A stretch of 64,000 nt of DNA from Coraliomargarita algicola (GTDB lineage Bacteria > Verrucomicrobiota > Verrucomicrobiia > Opitutales > Coraliomargaritaceae): positions 3,189,001 through 3,253,000 of the forward strand of contig NZ_CP138858.1 in the NCBI RefSeq assembly GCF_033878955.1, read 5' to 3'. Positions within the stretch are counted from its first letter, which is position 1. Each line of letters opens with the position of its first letter. Below, in pieces: positions 54,881-62,509 of this stretch. The translations under genes were made by a program, and so were the position numbers. Under the pieces are notes generated by a model. That model had not been told where the DNA came from. It ran no database searches and worked only from the letters and a program-made list of their open reading frames with translations.

Positions 54881-55032
54881 AGCAATTCATAACACTATGC
54901 CTTCTCTCCAGCCTGACAGGATGCAGCGCGGTCGACACATCGCCAATTGGCGGTGGTCTGGCTGTCATCGGCCTTGCGCTGATTGTGGCAGCGGTGATCA
55001 ATACACTCGCAGGGAAAGGGGGCGACAAATGA
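54877..55032 (+). CDS. Small lipoprotein (51 aa) of the element
   Basis: GTG start at 54877 overlapping the nuclease stop as GTGA. Begins MKQFITLCLLSSLTGCSAVD with lipobox LTGC, followed by a single helix (LAVIGLALIVAAVIN). Its stop overlaps the next gene's ATG. Size and features suit a lysis-type or entry-exclusion protein, but function is not assigned. Confidence 0.7.
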   Translation: MKQFITLCLLSSLTGCSAVDTSPIGGGLAVIGLALIVAAVINTLAGKGGDK

Positions 55033-55256
55033 ATAGCATACGCGAACTCATTCGAACCAGCTTCCCGGTCCTCTTGTTACTGGTCGTTGCCCTATCGGCG
55101 GTTCTTCTAGTATCCATGATGGTGCCAATATTAGTGCCTGTCTGTGTGGTTGGGATACTTATCCTAGTCGCGTGGCTCTGGTTCAATGGTGGGGGCAGTC
55201 TACGATCCGATTCTATGCGGCGAAAGCCACGCGATTACCCGGAGGACTTCCAATGA
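55029..55256 (+). CDS. Small two-helix membrane protein (75 aa) of the element
   Basis: ATG 55029 overlaps the lipoprotein stop. The product has two adjacent hydrophobic helices (FPVLLLLVVALSAVLLVSMM and VPVCVVGILILVAWLWF) and a basic C-terminus (MRRKPRDYPEDF). It overlaps the RadC-like gene by ATGA. Membrane role in the element unknown. Confidence 0.7.
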   Translation: MNSIRELIRTSFPVLLLLVVALSAVLLVSMMVPILVPVCVVGILILVAWLWFNGGGSLRSDSMRRKPRDYPEDFQ

Positions 55257-55690
55257 GGATCTTCGAAGCATCGCTCCAGTATCGGCTGGTCAGAGAAGGC
55301 TCCATTCCTTCGCTAGATACCCCTGAGAAGATCGCAGACTATGTCCGCGACGCTTTTGATGGAGATCCGACCGTGGAGTGGTTCATCGTGATTCCTCTCA
55401 ACACGAAGAACATGCCCTTTGGCCGTGTTCTAGTGACGAAGGGAACGGCCACCTCCTGTCTGGTCAATCCGCGTGAAGTGTTGAGGCCTTGCATTCTCTG
55501 TAATGCCACGGCCTTCGCGGTGGCCCACAATCACCCCTCAGGAGACACCGCACCAAGTCGAGCCGACATCCAAGTTACCCGGCAACTCCGGGAAGCTGGT
55601 AAAACCATGGGCATCTCTCTGATTGATCATGTGATCATCGGGGATGCCTATTCCGAGTCCTATTCGTTTTGCGAAGCAGGACTCGTTTGA
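55253..55690 (+). CDS. RadC-like JAB/MPN metalloprotease-fold protein
   Basis: A 145-aa protein from ATG 55253. The JAB motif is clear: LRPCILCNATAFAVAHNHPSGD carries the H-x-H...S-x-x-D ligands (AHNHPSGDTAPSRAD), followed by LIDHVIIGDAYSESYSF. RadC-like proteins on plasmids and phages are common; the role in DNA repair is doubtful. Part of the ATGA-coupled block; the final gene of that block. Confidence 0.92.
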   Translation: MRIFEASLQYRLVREGSIPSLDTPEKIADYVRDAFDGDPTVEWFIVIPLNTKNMPFGRVLVTKGTATSCLVNPREVLRPCILCNATAFAVAHNHPSGDTAPSRADIQVTRQLREAGKTMGISLIDHVIIGDAYSESYSFCEAGLV

Positions 55691-55712
55691 TCGCCATTAC
55701 AATAATCCCGGT

Positions 55713-55746
55713 GAAGGCCCGCATCCACGAAGTGGGGCGGGCCTTC
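55713..55746 (+). terminator. Hairpin between the RadC-like and DUF932-like genes
   Basis: GAAGGCCCGC and GCGGGCCTTC form a perfect 10-bp stem around a 14-nt loop. No T-run follows, so it may be a partial terminator or a transcript boundary. Confidence 0.6.
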
Positions 55747-55771
55747 GTCACATCTAAGGAAAAACATCATT

Positions 55772-56548
55772 ATGATAACATCAGTATTAGAACTAGAACC
55801 GGTCGCACCACCTCAACAAAAACGGTGCAACCTCCTGCTGCATTGCGGGAGCAGTGCAGTGACTCGCGGTGAACTCTCTGTCAGTCATACTCCATTGCCT
55901 ACGGCAACGCACAAGCCAGTCTCTCACATCAAAGTGTTACAGACTGTCGAGAAGGCACTTCTTCAGCGCAGTATCGTCATTACAAACCAAGCTCATGGTA
56001 TGACCCATGACGGTTGTCGATATTTCGGCCTGTTGGAAGTCCGGGCGCATAATGCAGACAGTCCACATCGTTGGGTGGTCGGCGTCCGTAACAGTCATGA
56101 CAAGACCTTCGCAGCTGGTATTGTTGCCGGCAGCCAAGTGCTGGTCTGTGACAACCTCTGCTTCAGTGGAGAGATCCTGCTGGCACGTAAGCACACCGGG
56201 CACATTCACGACGACTTGCCAATCATGGCCGGGCGTGCCGTGGATGGGCTACGTGGGTTTTGGAACACGCATGAGCACCGTATCGAAGCCTATCAGCGAA
56301 AACGCCTGACCGACACCCGTGCGCATGACCTTGTGGTTCGTGCCGTGGATAGTGGAGTGTGCGCCAATAGCTACCTGCCTAAGGTGTTAAAGGAGTGGAG
56401 AGAGCCCGCGCATCCTGACTTCGCCCCACGCAACGTGTGGAGTCTTCAGAATGCCTTTACGGAGGTATTTAAAGGTCGAGTGGATCTACTCCCGGAGCGG
56501 ACGATGAAGCTCCATCAATTATTGGATCTGCATGTCGGACTCAACTAG
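55772..56548 (+). CDS. DUF932-like phage/plasmid protein
   Basis: A 258-aa protein starting at ATG 55772 with a nearby AAGGA. The block WVVGVRNSHDKTFAAGIVAGSQVLVCDNLCFSGE (pieces VVGVRNSHDKTFA and VLVCDNLCFSGE) is typical of DUF932/phage-plasmid-like proteins found on mobile elements. No enzymatic motif recognised. Followed by a terminator, so it ends the element's transcribed block. Confidence 0.82.
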   Translation: MITSVLELEPVAPPQQKRCNLLLHCGSSAVTRGELSVSHTPLPTATHKPVSHIKVLQTVEKALLQRSIVITNQAHGMTHDGCRYFGLLEVRAHNADSPHRWVVGVRNSHDKTFAAGIVAGSQVLVCDNLCFSGEILLARKHTGHIHDDLPIMAGRAVDGLRGFWNTHEHRIEAYQRKRLTDTRAHDLVVRAVDSGVCANSYLPKVLKEWREPAHPDFAPRNVWSLQNAFTEVFKGRVDLLPERTMKLHQLLDLHVGLN

Positions 56549-56576
56549 GTGTCGCCATGGGGGCACACAACGGAAG

Positions 56577-56605
56577 AGCTTACTTTTAAAAGTGAGCTTT
56601 TCTTT
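56577..56605 (+). terminator. Terminator at the end of the element gene block
   Basis: AGCTTACTTTT and AAAAGTGAGCT pair (one G-U), followed by TTTTCTTT, about 30 bases after the DUF932-like stop codon. Confidence 0.85.
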
Positions 56606-56649
56606 AGCTGACAGCTCTCAAATCCTTGCATTCGAGTCTCTCCAATCCG

Positions 56650-57003
56650 ATGCTCAGCTTCATGGCGCGTCTAAATCAAGATGAGTTTGAGCTTACAATG
56701 GACGATGATATCAAACTCGCATCTGATGAGTCAGATGGTCCTTGCTTAGACTTCTGGCCGTATGTTGACGGTCTTGATTATGAGGCCGTAGATGGCGTTG
56801 CTGACCAGTTTTCAGTGGATTATTTCTTTAAGAACTCGGTAAGAGGGTTGGAGCATGTCATGATCCGGACGGATCTACCCCATACTTACCTAACCGTGGT
56901 CATCGACACCAATGAACAAAAAATCGTCGGACACCATGTTTTCGAAGCAAATCCAAATCTGCCAGTGCACATTCTCCAGTTCTACCCGGAGCTCGATTTC
57001 TGA
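56650..57003 (+). CDS. Hypothetical acidic protein (117 aa)
   Basis: From ATG 56650 (MLSFMARLNQDEFELTMDDD); TTG 56626 and ATG 56662 are alternatives and I see no strong Shine-Dalgarno. Strongly acidic (DEFELTMDDD, SDESDGP) with a beta-rich C-terminus. No family recognised. Lies 12 bases before the next gene, so the two may be co-transcribed. Confidence 0.55.
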   Translation: MLSFMARLNQDEFELTMDDDIKLASDESDGPCLDFWPYVDGLDYEAVDGVADQFSVDYFFKNSVRGLEHVMIRTDLPHTYLTVVIDTNEQKIVGHHVFEANPNLPVHILQFYPELDF

Positions 57004-57014
57004 GTCTACTCCAT

Positions 57015-57689
57015 ATGAAATTACTGTTCCCATACCTCTGTGCCATAATCGCGCTTACTCTGAACGCTGCTGATACGCCGTGGCTCTATACGGAGGAAGT
57101 CCAGTTTGCCGAGCATCATGACTTTGCGGATGTCGTTTTAGTCGATGGTCGGAGGCTCGTCTTGAATGAAGGGGTGTATCACTCGGGTTCGACGGATGCT
57201 AAAGTCCAACAGGACGACTTCATCCATTTTGAGGACGTCGGAGAGTGGCAGCCTGAACGTGAATTATTCATCGCTTACGCGCCCGCAACTGGAGCTGTCC
57301 TGGTGGATCGTTCAACAGGGGAGACCATCGAGATCGTCCACGGGCTGGAAGGTGCCCATCCTTTAGATCAGCTCTACAAGGAGCGAGTCTACTCGAAGAC
57401 GGCCAACTTTGACAGGTGGGACGCAATTAAGGAGATCATCGCGTTCTGGGAAACCGAAGTCCTTCGTATTTACGATCGCTTGGCGGAAGAGGTGAAAGCG
57501 CCCGATGTCATTGAGCAAGCCAAGGCCGCGTGGGAGGTGTCCTATGACAAGCAATGCACTGCAATCAGCGAAGCCTACGCGTCGAAGCCCGGATCAATTG
57601 CCTGGGATCGTTCTCTTGCCGCTCAACTGAATCTCGTGCGCAGCCATGCTTTAAGTCTATCGACTTGGGGGCAACCGGTGGGGTTGTGA
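57015..57689 (+). CDS. Secreted hypothetical protein
   Basis: A 224-aa protein with signal peptide MKLLFPYLCAIIALTLNAAD (cleavage near residue 19). A beta-strand-rich N-terminal half and a helical C-terminal half (EIIAFWETEVLRIYDRLAEEV) follow. I recognise no domain. Convergent with the minus-strand GYF_2 cluster 20 bases away. Confidence 0.7.
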   Translation: MKLLFPYLCAIIALTLNAADTPWLYTEEVQFAEHHDFADVVLVDGRRLVLNEGVYHSGSTDAKVQQDDFIHFEDVGEWQPERELFIAYAPATGAVLVDRSTGETIEIVHGLEGAHPLDQLYKERVYSKTANFDRWDAIKEIIAFWETEVLRIYDRLAEEVKAPDVIEQAKAAWEVSYDKQCTAISEAYASKPGSIAWDRSLAAQLNLVRSHALSLSTWGQPVGL

Positions 57690-57708
57690 GTGTTGTGGGA
57701 GATCAACT

Positions 57709-58203
57709 TTAATACCTAAAATCCCATATCTTATATGTAATACTACAGGTAATGCCACCAATAAGAAACAAGAGAACGCCATCTACGCCCGAAAGTAATA
57801 ATGGGAAGGCTGTCGCCCAGACGACCCCGACCCCAATCACCCTAATCACGATATTCAGAGGTTTTTTGGGTTGGCGTTTTTTTGAACGATTTGGGGATTG
57901 AGCCTTAGAGTGTGAGTTTATACCTGATTTTGGTCTAGTATCCGCTTGCTTGTGCCTCTTTTCTGAGTGATTTCCTTTTACTGGCATTGCCTTATTAATC
58001 ACACCAGCCTTGAAAGGCGGGGGAGTCTTCGGAAGAGCATTAGCGAGTTCAATCGCCTCATGGATTGGCTTCCATTGCTCCATGGCTTCAGTCCAGTAGA
58101 AATCATTGCGATTGAACCTACCCGATGAGATTTGATCCTTCAGTTCTTCTTCAGGGAATGGACCAGCTTGTTTGCCTGAACTAGTGATGTAATATAGCTT
58201 CAT
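57709..58203 (-). CDS. GYF_2 domain membrane protein (small)
   Basis: A 164-aa protein: N-terminal GYF_2 domain (YYITSSGKQAGPFPEEELKDQISSG ... FYWTEAMEQWKPIHE), a Pro-containing linker (LPKTPPPFK) and a long basic low-complexity stretch, then two membrane helices (VIGVGVVWATAFPLLL, VLLFLIGGITCSI). Its start overlaps the PrsW-like gene's stop (ATGA). GYF domains bind proline-rich sequences; the neighbours here provide such tracts. Last gene of the minus-strand series. Confidence 0.78.
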   Translation of the reverse strand: MKLYYITSSGKQAGPFPEEELKDQISSGRFNRNDFYWTEAMEQWKPIHEAIELANALPKTPPPFKAGVINKAMPVKGNHSEKRHKQADTRPKSGINSHSKAQSPNRSKKRQPKKPLNIVIRVIGVGVVWATAFPLLLSGVDGVLLFLIGGITCSITYKIWDFRY

Positions 58204-59471
58204 AGACTGTCGTTTTCAGCTGGCACGTCAGGGACATTTTGTGGTATTGGCTCATCCGATTGTGCTTTCCCATCCAGAAATAATTGGAGCAAGACATACC
58301 ATCCGATAATTCCAATAATAGCTATCTTCCCCAAATGTCCAAGAGTTCCACCCAGTAGTGGTATTCCAAAGCTTGCGTTCCAGAACATGTGTAGCCCTAC
58401 AATCAAAATAAAGATCTTGTAGAACTTTGGCTTTTTTATGTCGTCAAGGAATCCATTGGAGCTTTCTCGACATCTCCAAAGGGCTCCAACTGTAATTGAA
58501 GTCCAAGCAACATGGCAAAGTGGCGAGAATATAGCACGCTGTAAAATAACAGATCCAATGTGCTCGGAAGCATCGTATCCATACGCATAAGAGACTTCGA
58601 TAACTGTAAGTAGTGCTTCGTAAACATAACCAGCCGTTTCAAAGATAGCAAAGCCAACGCCAATCCCGGCACCAATGACTAGGCCGTCACGCGTAGAAGA
58701 TGCATTTATCCATTTACGACTCACAATAATCGCAGCCAATAATTTGGCACTCTCTTCTATCGGTCCAGATAAACTAGCGCCAAGAAAGCCAAAGCTGTTC
58801 GCTACATCAGTGCGGTGCAATAGAAGTGTGAAGATTAACGAAGCAACTCCACCTAGAATTACTAATTTCACAATTCGATAAGGCGTAATCGCTCTTGTGC
58901 CACATAACTCTAAGATGAATATATATGTGGCTGATGGAATCAATGAACATGCAATAAATAGATAGCCGGGGAATAGCTTGAGGTTTTCGAACTGATATAG
59001 TCCCCATAGCATTAAAGCTCCAGCTAAGCCTCCCCATAACAGTATTCTTGAGAAGAACCATGGTGTCCCTCCATGATATACGTTGGGAGTGAAAATTGCA
59101 TCTGCTTCTACCTCTGAATGCTTGGAAAATGCAGAATCTATAACCCGTTTCCATGGCACTGGTTTAAGGGGAGGAAGTTCAGTTATTTTGTCAATCTGAT
59201 CAAAAAATTTACGTTTGAGAGAAACATTTGCATCAGCACCGGTCAGGGGGCCGGGTTCGCCATCAGATTTAAGAGGGCCCTGATACTTCGGAGGGGGCGG
59301 AGGAGCACTTGGCAAATCCAAAACCTCATTAAGTGGCTTCCACTCTTCCATGCCTTCGGCCCAACAATAAATATTGCGGGCTATTTTCTTCTGCTCAACC
59401 GATTCTTTAAGCTCATCCTCGCTGTATGGCCCTGACTGACCATCGCTTTCAGTAATGTAATATTGCTTCAT
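58200..59471 (-). CDS. GYF_2 domain fused to PrsW-like intramembrane protease
   Basis: A 423-aa protein. Residues 1-50 are a GYF_2 domain (YYITESDGQSGPYSEDELKES ... YCWAEGMEEWKPL), then a proline-rich linker (LPSAPPPPPKYQGP) and multiple helices with PrsW features: EESAKLLAAIIV (glutamate pair), GIGVGFAIFETAGY (third glutamate), and HVAWTSITVGALW. PrsW enzymes cleave membrane anti-sigma factors or other membrane proteins. A GYF_2 front end implies that substrates are picked by proline-rich regions. The centre of the proposed cluster. Confidence 0.87.
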   Translation of the reverse strand: MKQYYITESDGQSGPYSEDELKESVEQKKIARNIYCWAEGMEEWKPLNEVLDLPSAPPPPPKYQGPLKSDGEPGPLTGADANVSLKRKFFDQIDKITELPPLKPVPWKRVIDSAFSKHSEVEADAIFTPNVYHGGTPWFFSRILLWGGLAGALMLWGLYQFENLKLFPGYLFIACSLIPSATYIFILELCGTRAITPYRIVKLVILGGVASLIFTLLLHRTDVANSFGFLGASLSGPIEESAKLLAAIIVSRKWINASSTRDGLVIGAGIGVGFAIFETAGYVYEALLTVIEVSYAYGYDASEHIGSVILQRAIFSPLCHVAWTSITVGALWRCRESSNGFLDDIKKPKFYKIFILIVGLHMFWNASFGIPLLGGTLGHLGKIAIIGIIGWYVLLQLFLDGKAQSDEPIPQNVPDVPAENDSL

Positions 59472-59519
59472 GGTTTACTTGTCTTTGTTCATTCGGTTGT
59501 CGCATTTCTTCCTTAGTGT

Positions 59520-60266
59520 TTAATTCTCACTATGCATCTGCTGTAGATTTATCGCGCCCACTACTTGGCTGTAGAGTAAGATGAATAGGGTAAGGTGCCC
59601 AATCTCTATCAATACGGCGAAGTAGGGGAACCACGCCAGAGTTAACGCGCAAACGGTAAGTATAGAAAAGGCCAATGCTAACCCACCTGTTTCATATGGC
59701 AGAGTATAACCGCTTTTCCTTAGTCCCCCAACAAGTTTTGGCCATGTTATAAAAGCCCAATAGAAGTTATATATTGGGACGAACATCAGTCCTACGGCCT
59801 TGCCTGGAGTTGTTACGCGACTGGATTCATCGATTGCTTGCCAGCATTTATAGTGAAGAATGCATGCGTATATAATGGCGACGATCGAAGGGATCGAAAG
59901 GATGATTTCTAGGGAGTCATTTTTATTTCTGTAAAATACAAAGGAACTGATGTTGGATCCTAGTGAACATGCTGTTGCTATGCTCATCCATAGCAAGGCA
60001 GGCTTCCAGTTGATCGCATTCTGCTGAAGTTGATTTCCCGGGGGGATATGAACCGGCGGAGGTGGCATGTTTGGAGGACTCGGGGGCGGAACTTTACCTC
60101 CCTCAAATTGGAGCGTTTCACTTATCGGAGACCAGTCGCTCATTTCTTCATGCCAGCATAGATCAAAGTAGCTGTATTCTCCAGTCGAGAGCTTCTCTCT
60201 AAGTTCCTCTTCGGAGACGGGGCCGAGTTGCTCCTGATTGTGCAGGATATAATATTTTTTATCCAT
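59520..60266 (-). CDS. GYF_2 domain membrane protein with long polyproline linker
   Basis: A 248-aa protein: GYF_2 domain (KYYILHNQEQLGPVSEEELREK ... LCWHEEMSDWSPI), then PPPSPPNMPPPPVHIPPG, a tract that includes a PPG like the canonical GYF-binding motif, then four to five membrane helices (ALLWMSIATACSLGSNISSF, VAIIYACILHYKC, LALAFSILTVCALTLAW). The start is one base after the stop of the upstream proline-rich gene, so translation is coupled. No enzyme motif in the membrane part. Confidence 0.78.
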   Translation of the reverse strand: MDKKYYILHNQEQLGPVSEEELREKLSTGEYSYFDLCWHEEMSDWSPISETLQFEGGKVPPPSPPNMPPPPVHIPPGNQLQQNAINWKPALLWMSIATACSLGSNISSFVFYRNKNDSLEIILSIPSIVAIIYACILHYKCWQAIDESSRVTTPGKAVGLMFVPIYNFYWAFITWPKLVGGLRKSGYTLPYETGGLALAFSILTVCALTLAWFPYFAVLIEIGHLTLFILLYSQVVGAINLQQMHSEN

Positions 60267-60267
60267 T

Positions 60268-60672
60268 TTACGAAAGTATCCACGTTATCAATATGCCGAC
60301 AGATAGAGTAACCCCTAGGCCTACGAAAAATAAGATTAGAAGCTTAATTAGGTCAGCGTCCCTCCCGTTGTCATCATAGAAGAGAGTGAGTGAATTCACT
60401 TTCAATGGCGTGCCGTTTGAATCCTTTCTCCATCCATAAATGCCGCCTTTGTGATGGGCATATACTCGGAAGATTATAATTGCAGCGATTCCGATGGGGC
60501 CTAGGAAGACTGCAAATTGCAAAAGCATGTGAGGCTGCCATTTTTGATACCACGTGATAATGCTCGGCTGACTGTTTGCGTCACGTTCCGTGACAATTTT
60601 CGAAGCATAGTGTAAAGGTGGAGGCGGCGGAGTTGATTGCCTTGGCGGCGGTGGCGGGGGAGAAGAATTCAT
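60268..60672 (-). CDS. Proline-rich two-helix membrane protein
   Basis: A 134-aa protein opening MNSSPPPPPPRQSTPPPPPLH, then a segment ending KWQPHMLLQFAVFLGPIGIAAIIIF as helix 1, a loop (HHKGGIYGWRKDSNG) and helix 2 (LLILFFVGLGVTLSVGILITWIL). No GYF_2 domain, but its N-terminus is a plausible ligand for those of the neighbours. No Shine-Dalgarno; it overlaps the lipoprotein upstream by 92 bases in a different frame, so one of the two ends may be wrong. Confidence 0.65.
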   Translation of the reverse strand: MNSSPPPPPPRQSTPPPPPLHYASKIVTERDANSQPSIITWYQKWQPHMLLQFAVFLGPIGIAAIIIFRVYAHHKGGIYGWRKDSNGTPLKVNSLTLFYDDNGRDADLIKLLILFFVGLGVTLSVGILITWILS

Positions 60673-61273
60673 GTTGAGTAGCTTTTTCGATGTTTGAGTC
60701 GTGAGTTTTTAGCAGGAATCCTAAGGGATGATGTTTAGTATCGGTTCGCTCCGAATCGTTAAAGTTGAGAAAAACTGACTGCCCCAGTCTTACATCGATA
60801 ATTTCACCAATGTCGACTTTTCGGGGAGAGTTCCATTTTACCCGTTGTTTATATTCAATAGCCTGCTTATATCCGGGAGCATATTTCTCCAAGATATCAT
60901 CAATTCCAGTGAAGCGCACCATCGTATACAATTCACCATTTTTAATTTGGATTTGTCGAAACCCTAGAAGCAATGCCAGTGTTTTGTCTTTCTCTGACCA
61001 ATAATCGGGGTAGAAACCCGTGTAAGCGGTGCAATCGTTTAAAAAGCTAGGCGGGTCCGATTTTAAAAAACCACTCAGAAGCGGTCTTCCGAAAGTCGAG
61101 AAATTAGATTCAGTCCACTCACCATCACTACTATTGGGGCAATTGACTTCTAGCAAAGCTTCGTCAGGCCAGTCGCTGGAGCTTGTGCCGGTAATTGTAG
61201 TGTCTGAATCTGAACAACCGGCACATGAGATAATGGCGATAGCTAATAAAGATTTATATTTTAATTTTCGCAT
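60581..61273 (-). CDS. Lipoprotein of the GYF_2 cluster
   Basis: A 230-aa lipoprotein: signal peptide with lipobox ISCAGC (Cys near residue 20), then Cys-containing regions (EVNCPNSSDGEW, SFLNDCTAYTG) and VRFTGIDDILEKYAPGYKQAI. No family recognised. Its C-terminal 30 residues (about PATAAKAINSAASTF) are read in another frame across the next gene's proline codons, which makes that end doubtful. Probably periplasmic or outer-membrane facing. Confidence 0.65.
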   Translation of the reverse strand: MRKLKYKSLLAIAIISCAGCSDSDTTITGTSSSDWPDEALLEVNCPNSSDGEWTESNFSTFGRPLLSGFLKSDPPSFLNDCTAYTGFYPDYWSEKDKTLALLLGFRQIQIKNGELYTMVRFTGIDDILEKYAPGYKQAIEYKQRVKWNSPRKVDIGEIIDVRLGQSVFLNFNDSERTDTKHHPLGFLLKTHDSNIEKATQHEFFSPATAAKAINSAASTFTLCFENCHGT

Positions 61274-61291
61274 TAGAATAAATGTAACTGG

Positions 61292-61696
61292 TCACTTACG
61301 AACGGCCCATATCCCGGCTTGGTCTTGGACTCCTTGTTGTTTCAGCCGTTGATTTGCAGAAACACGGTATTGCCCAGAGATCTGCTCTCCTTCAATGACG
61401 CCCATCCATGTAATTGGCATTCCTTCGCCAGCGTCTGAACTAAATGAAATGCGATCTTTTTCGATTAGGCCGTTAATTGGAGCACTCCCGCCTAGATTGC
61501 CTGTGATATTTATGTAGCCAGTGACATCATTTCCATCAAGCTTGAGTATCAGAATGATTTGAGCCTTCCCACCATAGGTCTGGTTTTCACAGAATCCCTC
61601 GTATGTGCCTTCGGCTTTTGGACTGCATCCAGTGAAGCTAAGTAGCAACAAGGAGAATAGGAATACGACAAGGCTGCTAATCCTAAAACGATTCAT
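61292..61696 (-). CDS. Lipoprotein, beta-barrel-like, start of the minus-strand series
   Basis: A 134-aa lipoprotein: lipobox SFTGC (Cys near 24), followed by an antiparallel beta domain (EGTYEGFCENQTYGGKAQIILILKLDGNDVTGYINI in pieces GTYEGFCE and LKLDGNDVTGYINI). The pattern resembles small secreted proteins that report a treatment-versus-control beta sandwich, but I cannot name it. An inverted repeat lies 82-116 bases upstream of its start. Confidence 0.65.
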   Translation of the reverse strand: MNRFRISSLVVFLFSLLLLSFTGCSPKAEGTYEGFCENQTYGGKAQIILILKLDGNDVTGYINITGNLGGSAPINGLIEKDRISFSSDAGEGMPITWMGVIEGEQISGQYRVSANQRLKQQGVQDQAGIWAVRK

Positions 61697-61777
61697 TTAA
61701 TCTTTGGGGGGTAGGGTAATGGCTCTTCGCGTAAGCGAGGATTGAGTGGGCATTTTAAATCGAAAAATACGGACTTG

Positions 61778-61812
61778 TCTAACGAAAAAAGCATAGACGT
61801 TCTTTCGTTAGA
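61778..61812. promoter_or_regulatory. 10-bp inverted repeat upstream of the GYF_2 cluster
   Basis: TCTAACGAAA (61778-61787) and TTTCGTTAGA (61803-61812) are perfect inverted repeats separated by 15 bases, between the first lipoprotein gene and the small zinc-finger gene. A candidate operator or terminator-like hairpin. Confidence 0.55.
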
Positions 61813-61943
61813 AATACTTTAATCATAGGTTGCTGAGTAAAGTAGAGCCGACGCCTCTTGGGGGAATGAGTTCGGCTTGGTAGATGCCAAGAAATTGTAT
61901 TCAGTTCGAGCATTTGCCTGACGAGTCATTGGCACTGCTTAGC

Positions 61944-62099
61944 TCAGTTCCCGAAAATCCCATCACCACCGCATGAGCCACATTGATACTGGCCCTTCCA
62001 GCCAGTTCCATTGCACTGAATGCATTTAGCTCCAACTGCGAATGCCAAGGTGGAGACTGCAAGGACGGAAAATAGGACAAGGATCGTTTTACGTTTCAT
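61944..62099 (-). CDS. Secreted 51-aa protein with DnaJ-type zinc finger
   Basis: ATG at 62099. The product begins MKRKTILVLFSVLAVSTLAFA (signal peptide) and continues with CIQCNGTG and CGSCGGDG, two CxxCxGxG repeats as in the DnaJ zinc finger, ending at residue 51. No Shine-Dalgarno is obvious, but the motif spacing is too regular to be chance. A secreted two-Cys-motif peptide next to an envelope cluster is unusual; may bind metal or act in disulfide chemistry. Confidence 0.62.
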   Translation of the reverse strand: MKRKTILVLFSVLAVSTLAFAVGAKCIQCNGTGWKGQYQCGSCGGDGIFGN

Positions 62100-62198
62100 A
62101 CTGGACAATGGGTGAATGGTGAGTGATTAGATTTGGACTTACTTACCCCAACGATCACAGGTAACAAAGTCAATGGATTTCCCCTATGATCGCTGGGA

Positions 62199-62468
62199 AT
62201 GAATTCTGTTGAACGCGTAGCCAAACGAACCCGAGAACTTCGCGTCAAGCACGGCTTGACGCAGGAGGAGTTGGCTGGCCTTGCGGATATGAGTGAGAAG
62301 TTTCTTCAGCAGATCGAATCTCGTCGAAAAAAGGAGATTTGGGTTTCCACCGTCGAACGTATCGCAGCCGCTTTCTCATTGGACCTGCACGAATTCTTTG
62401 CCCCAGAGGTGCCTGACGAGTCAACGCCGGCCAAGAAGGTAATCAGCAGCCGGGTGCATCGAAAGTAA
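62199..62468 (+). CDS. XRE-family transcriptional regulator
   Basis: An 89-aa protein with a single HTH_3 domain: RTRELRVKHGLTQEELAGLADMSEKFLQQIE contains the helix-turn-helix (LTQEELAGLADMSEKFLQ), followed by the family's VERIAAAFSLDLHEFF. It lies between the envelope cluster and the restriction region, divergent from the YgjP-like gene after it, and may control either. Confidence 0.9.
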   Translation: MNSVERVAKRTRELRVKHGLTQEELAGLADMSEKFLQQIESRRKKEIWVSTVERIAAAFSLDLHEFFAPEVPDESTPAKKVISSRVHRK

Positions 62469-62509
62469 CTCTCACAGGTGGGCGAGTTCGTGAATGATCA
62501 CACTCCCCC

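Noticed and set aside
54741..55028. Minus-strand frame across the lipoprotein gene
   Set aside because: It overlaps the tightly coupled plus-strand genes, which have clear start-stop overlaps and a lipobox.
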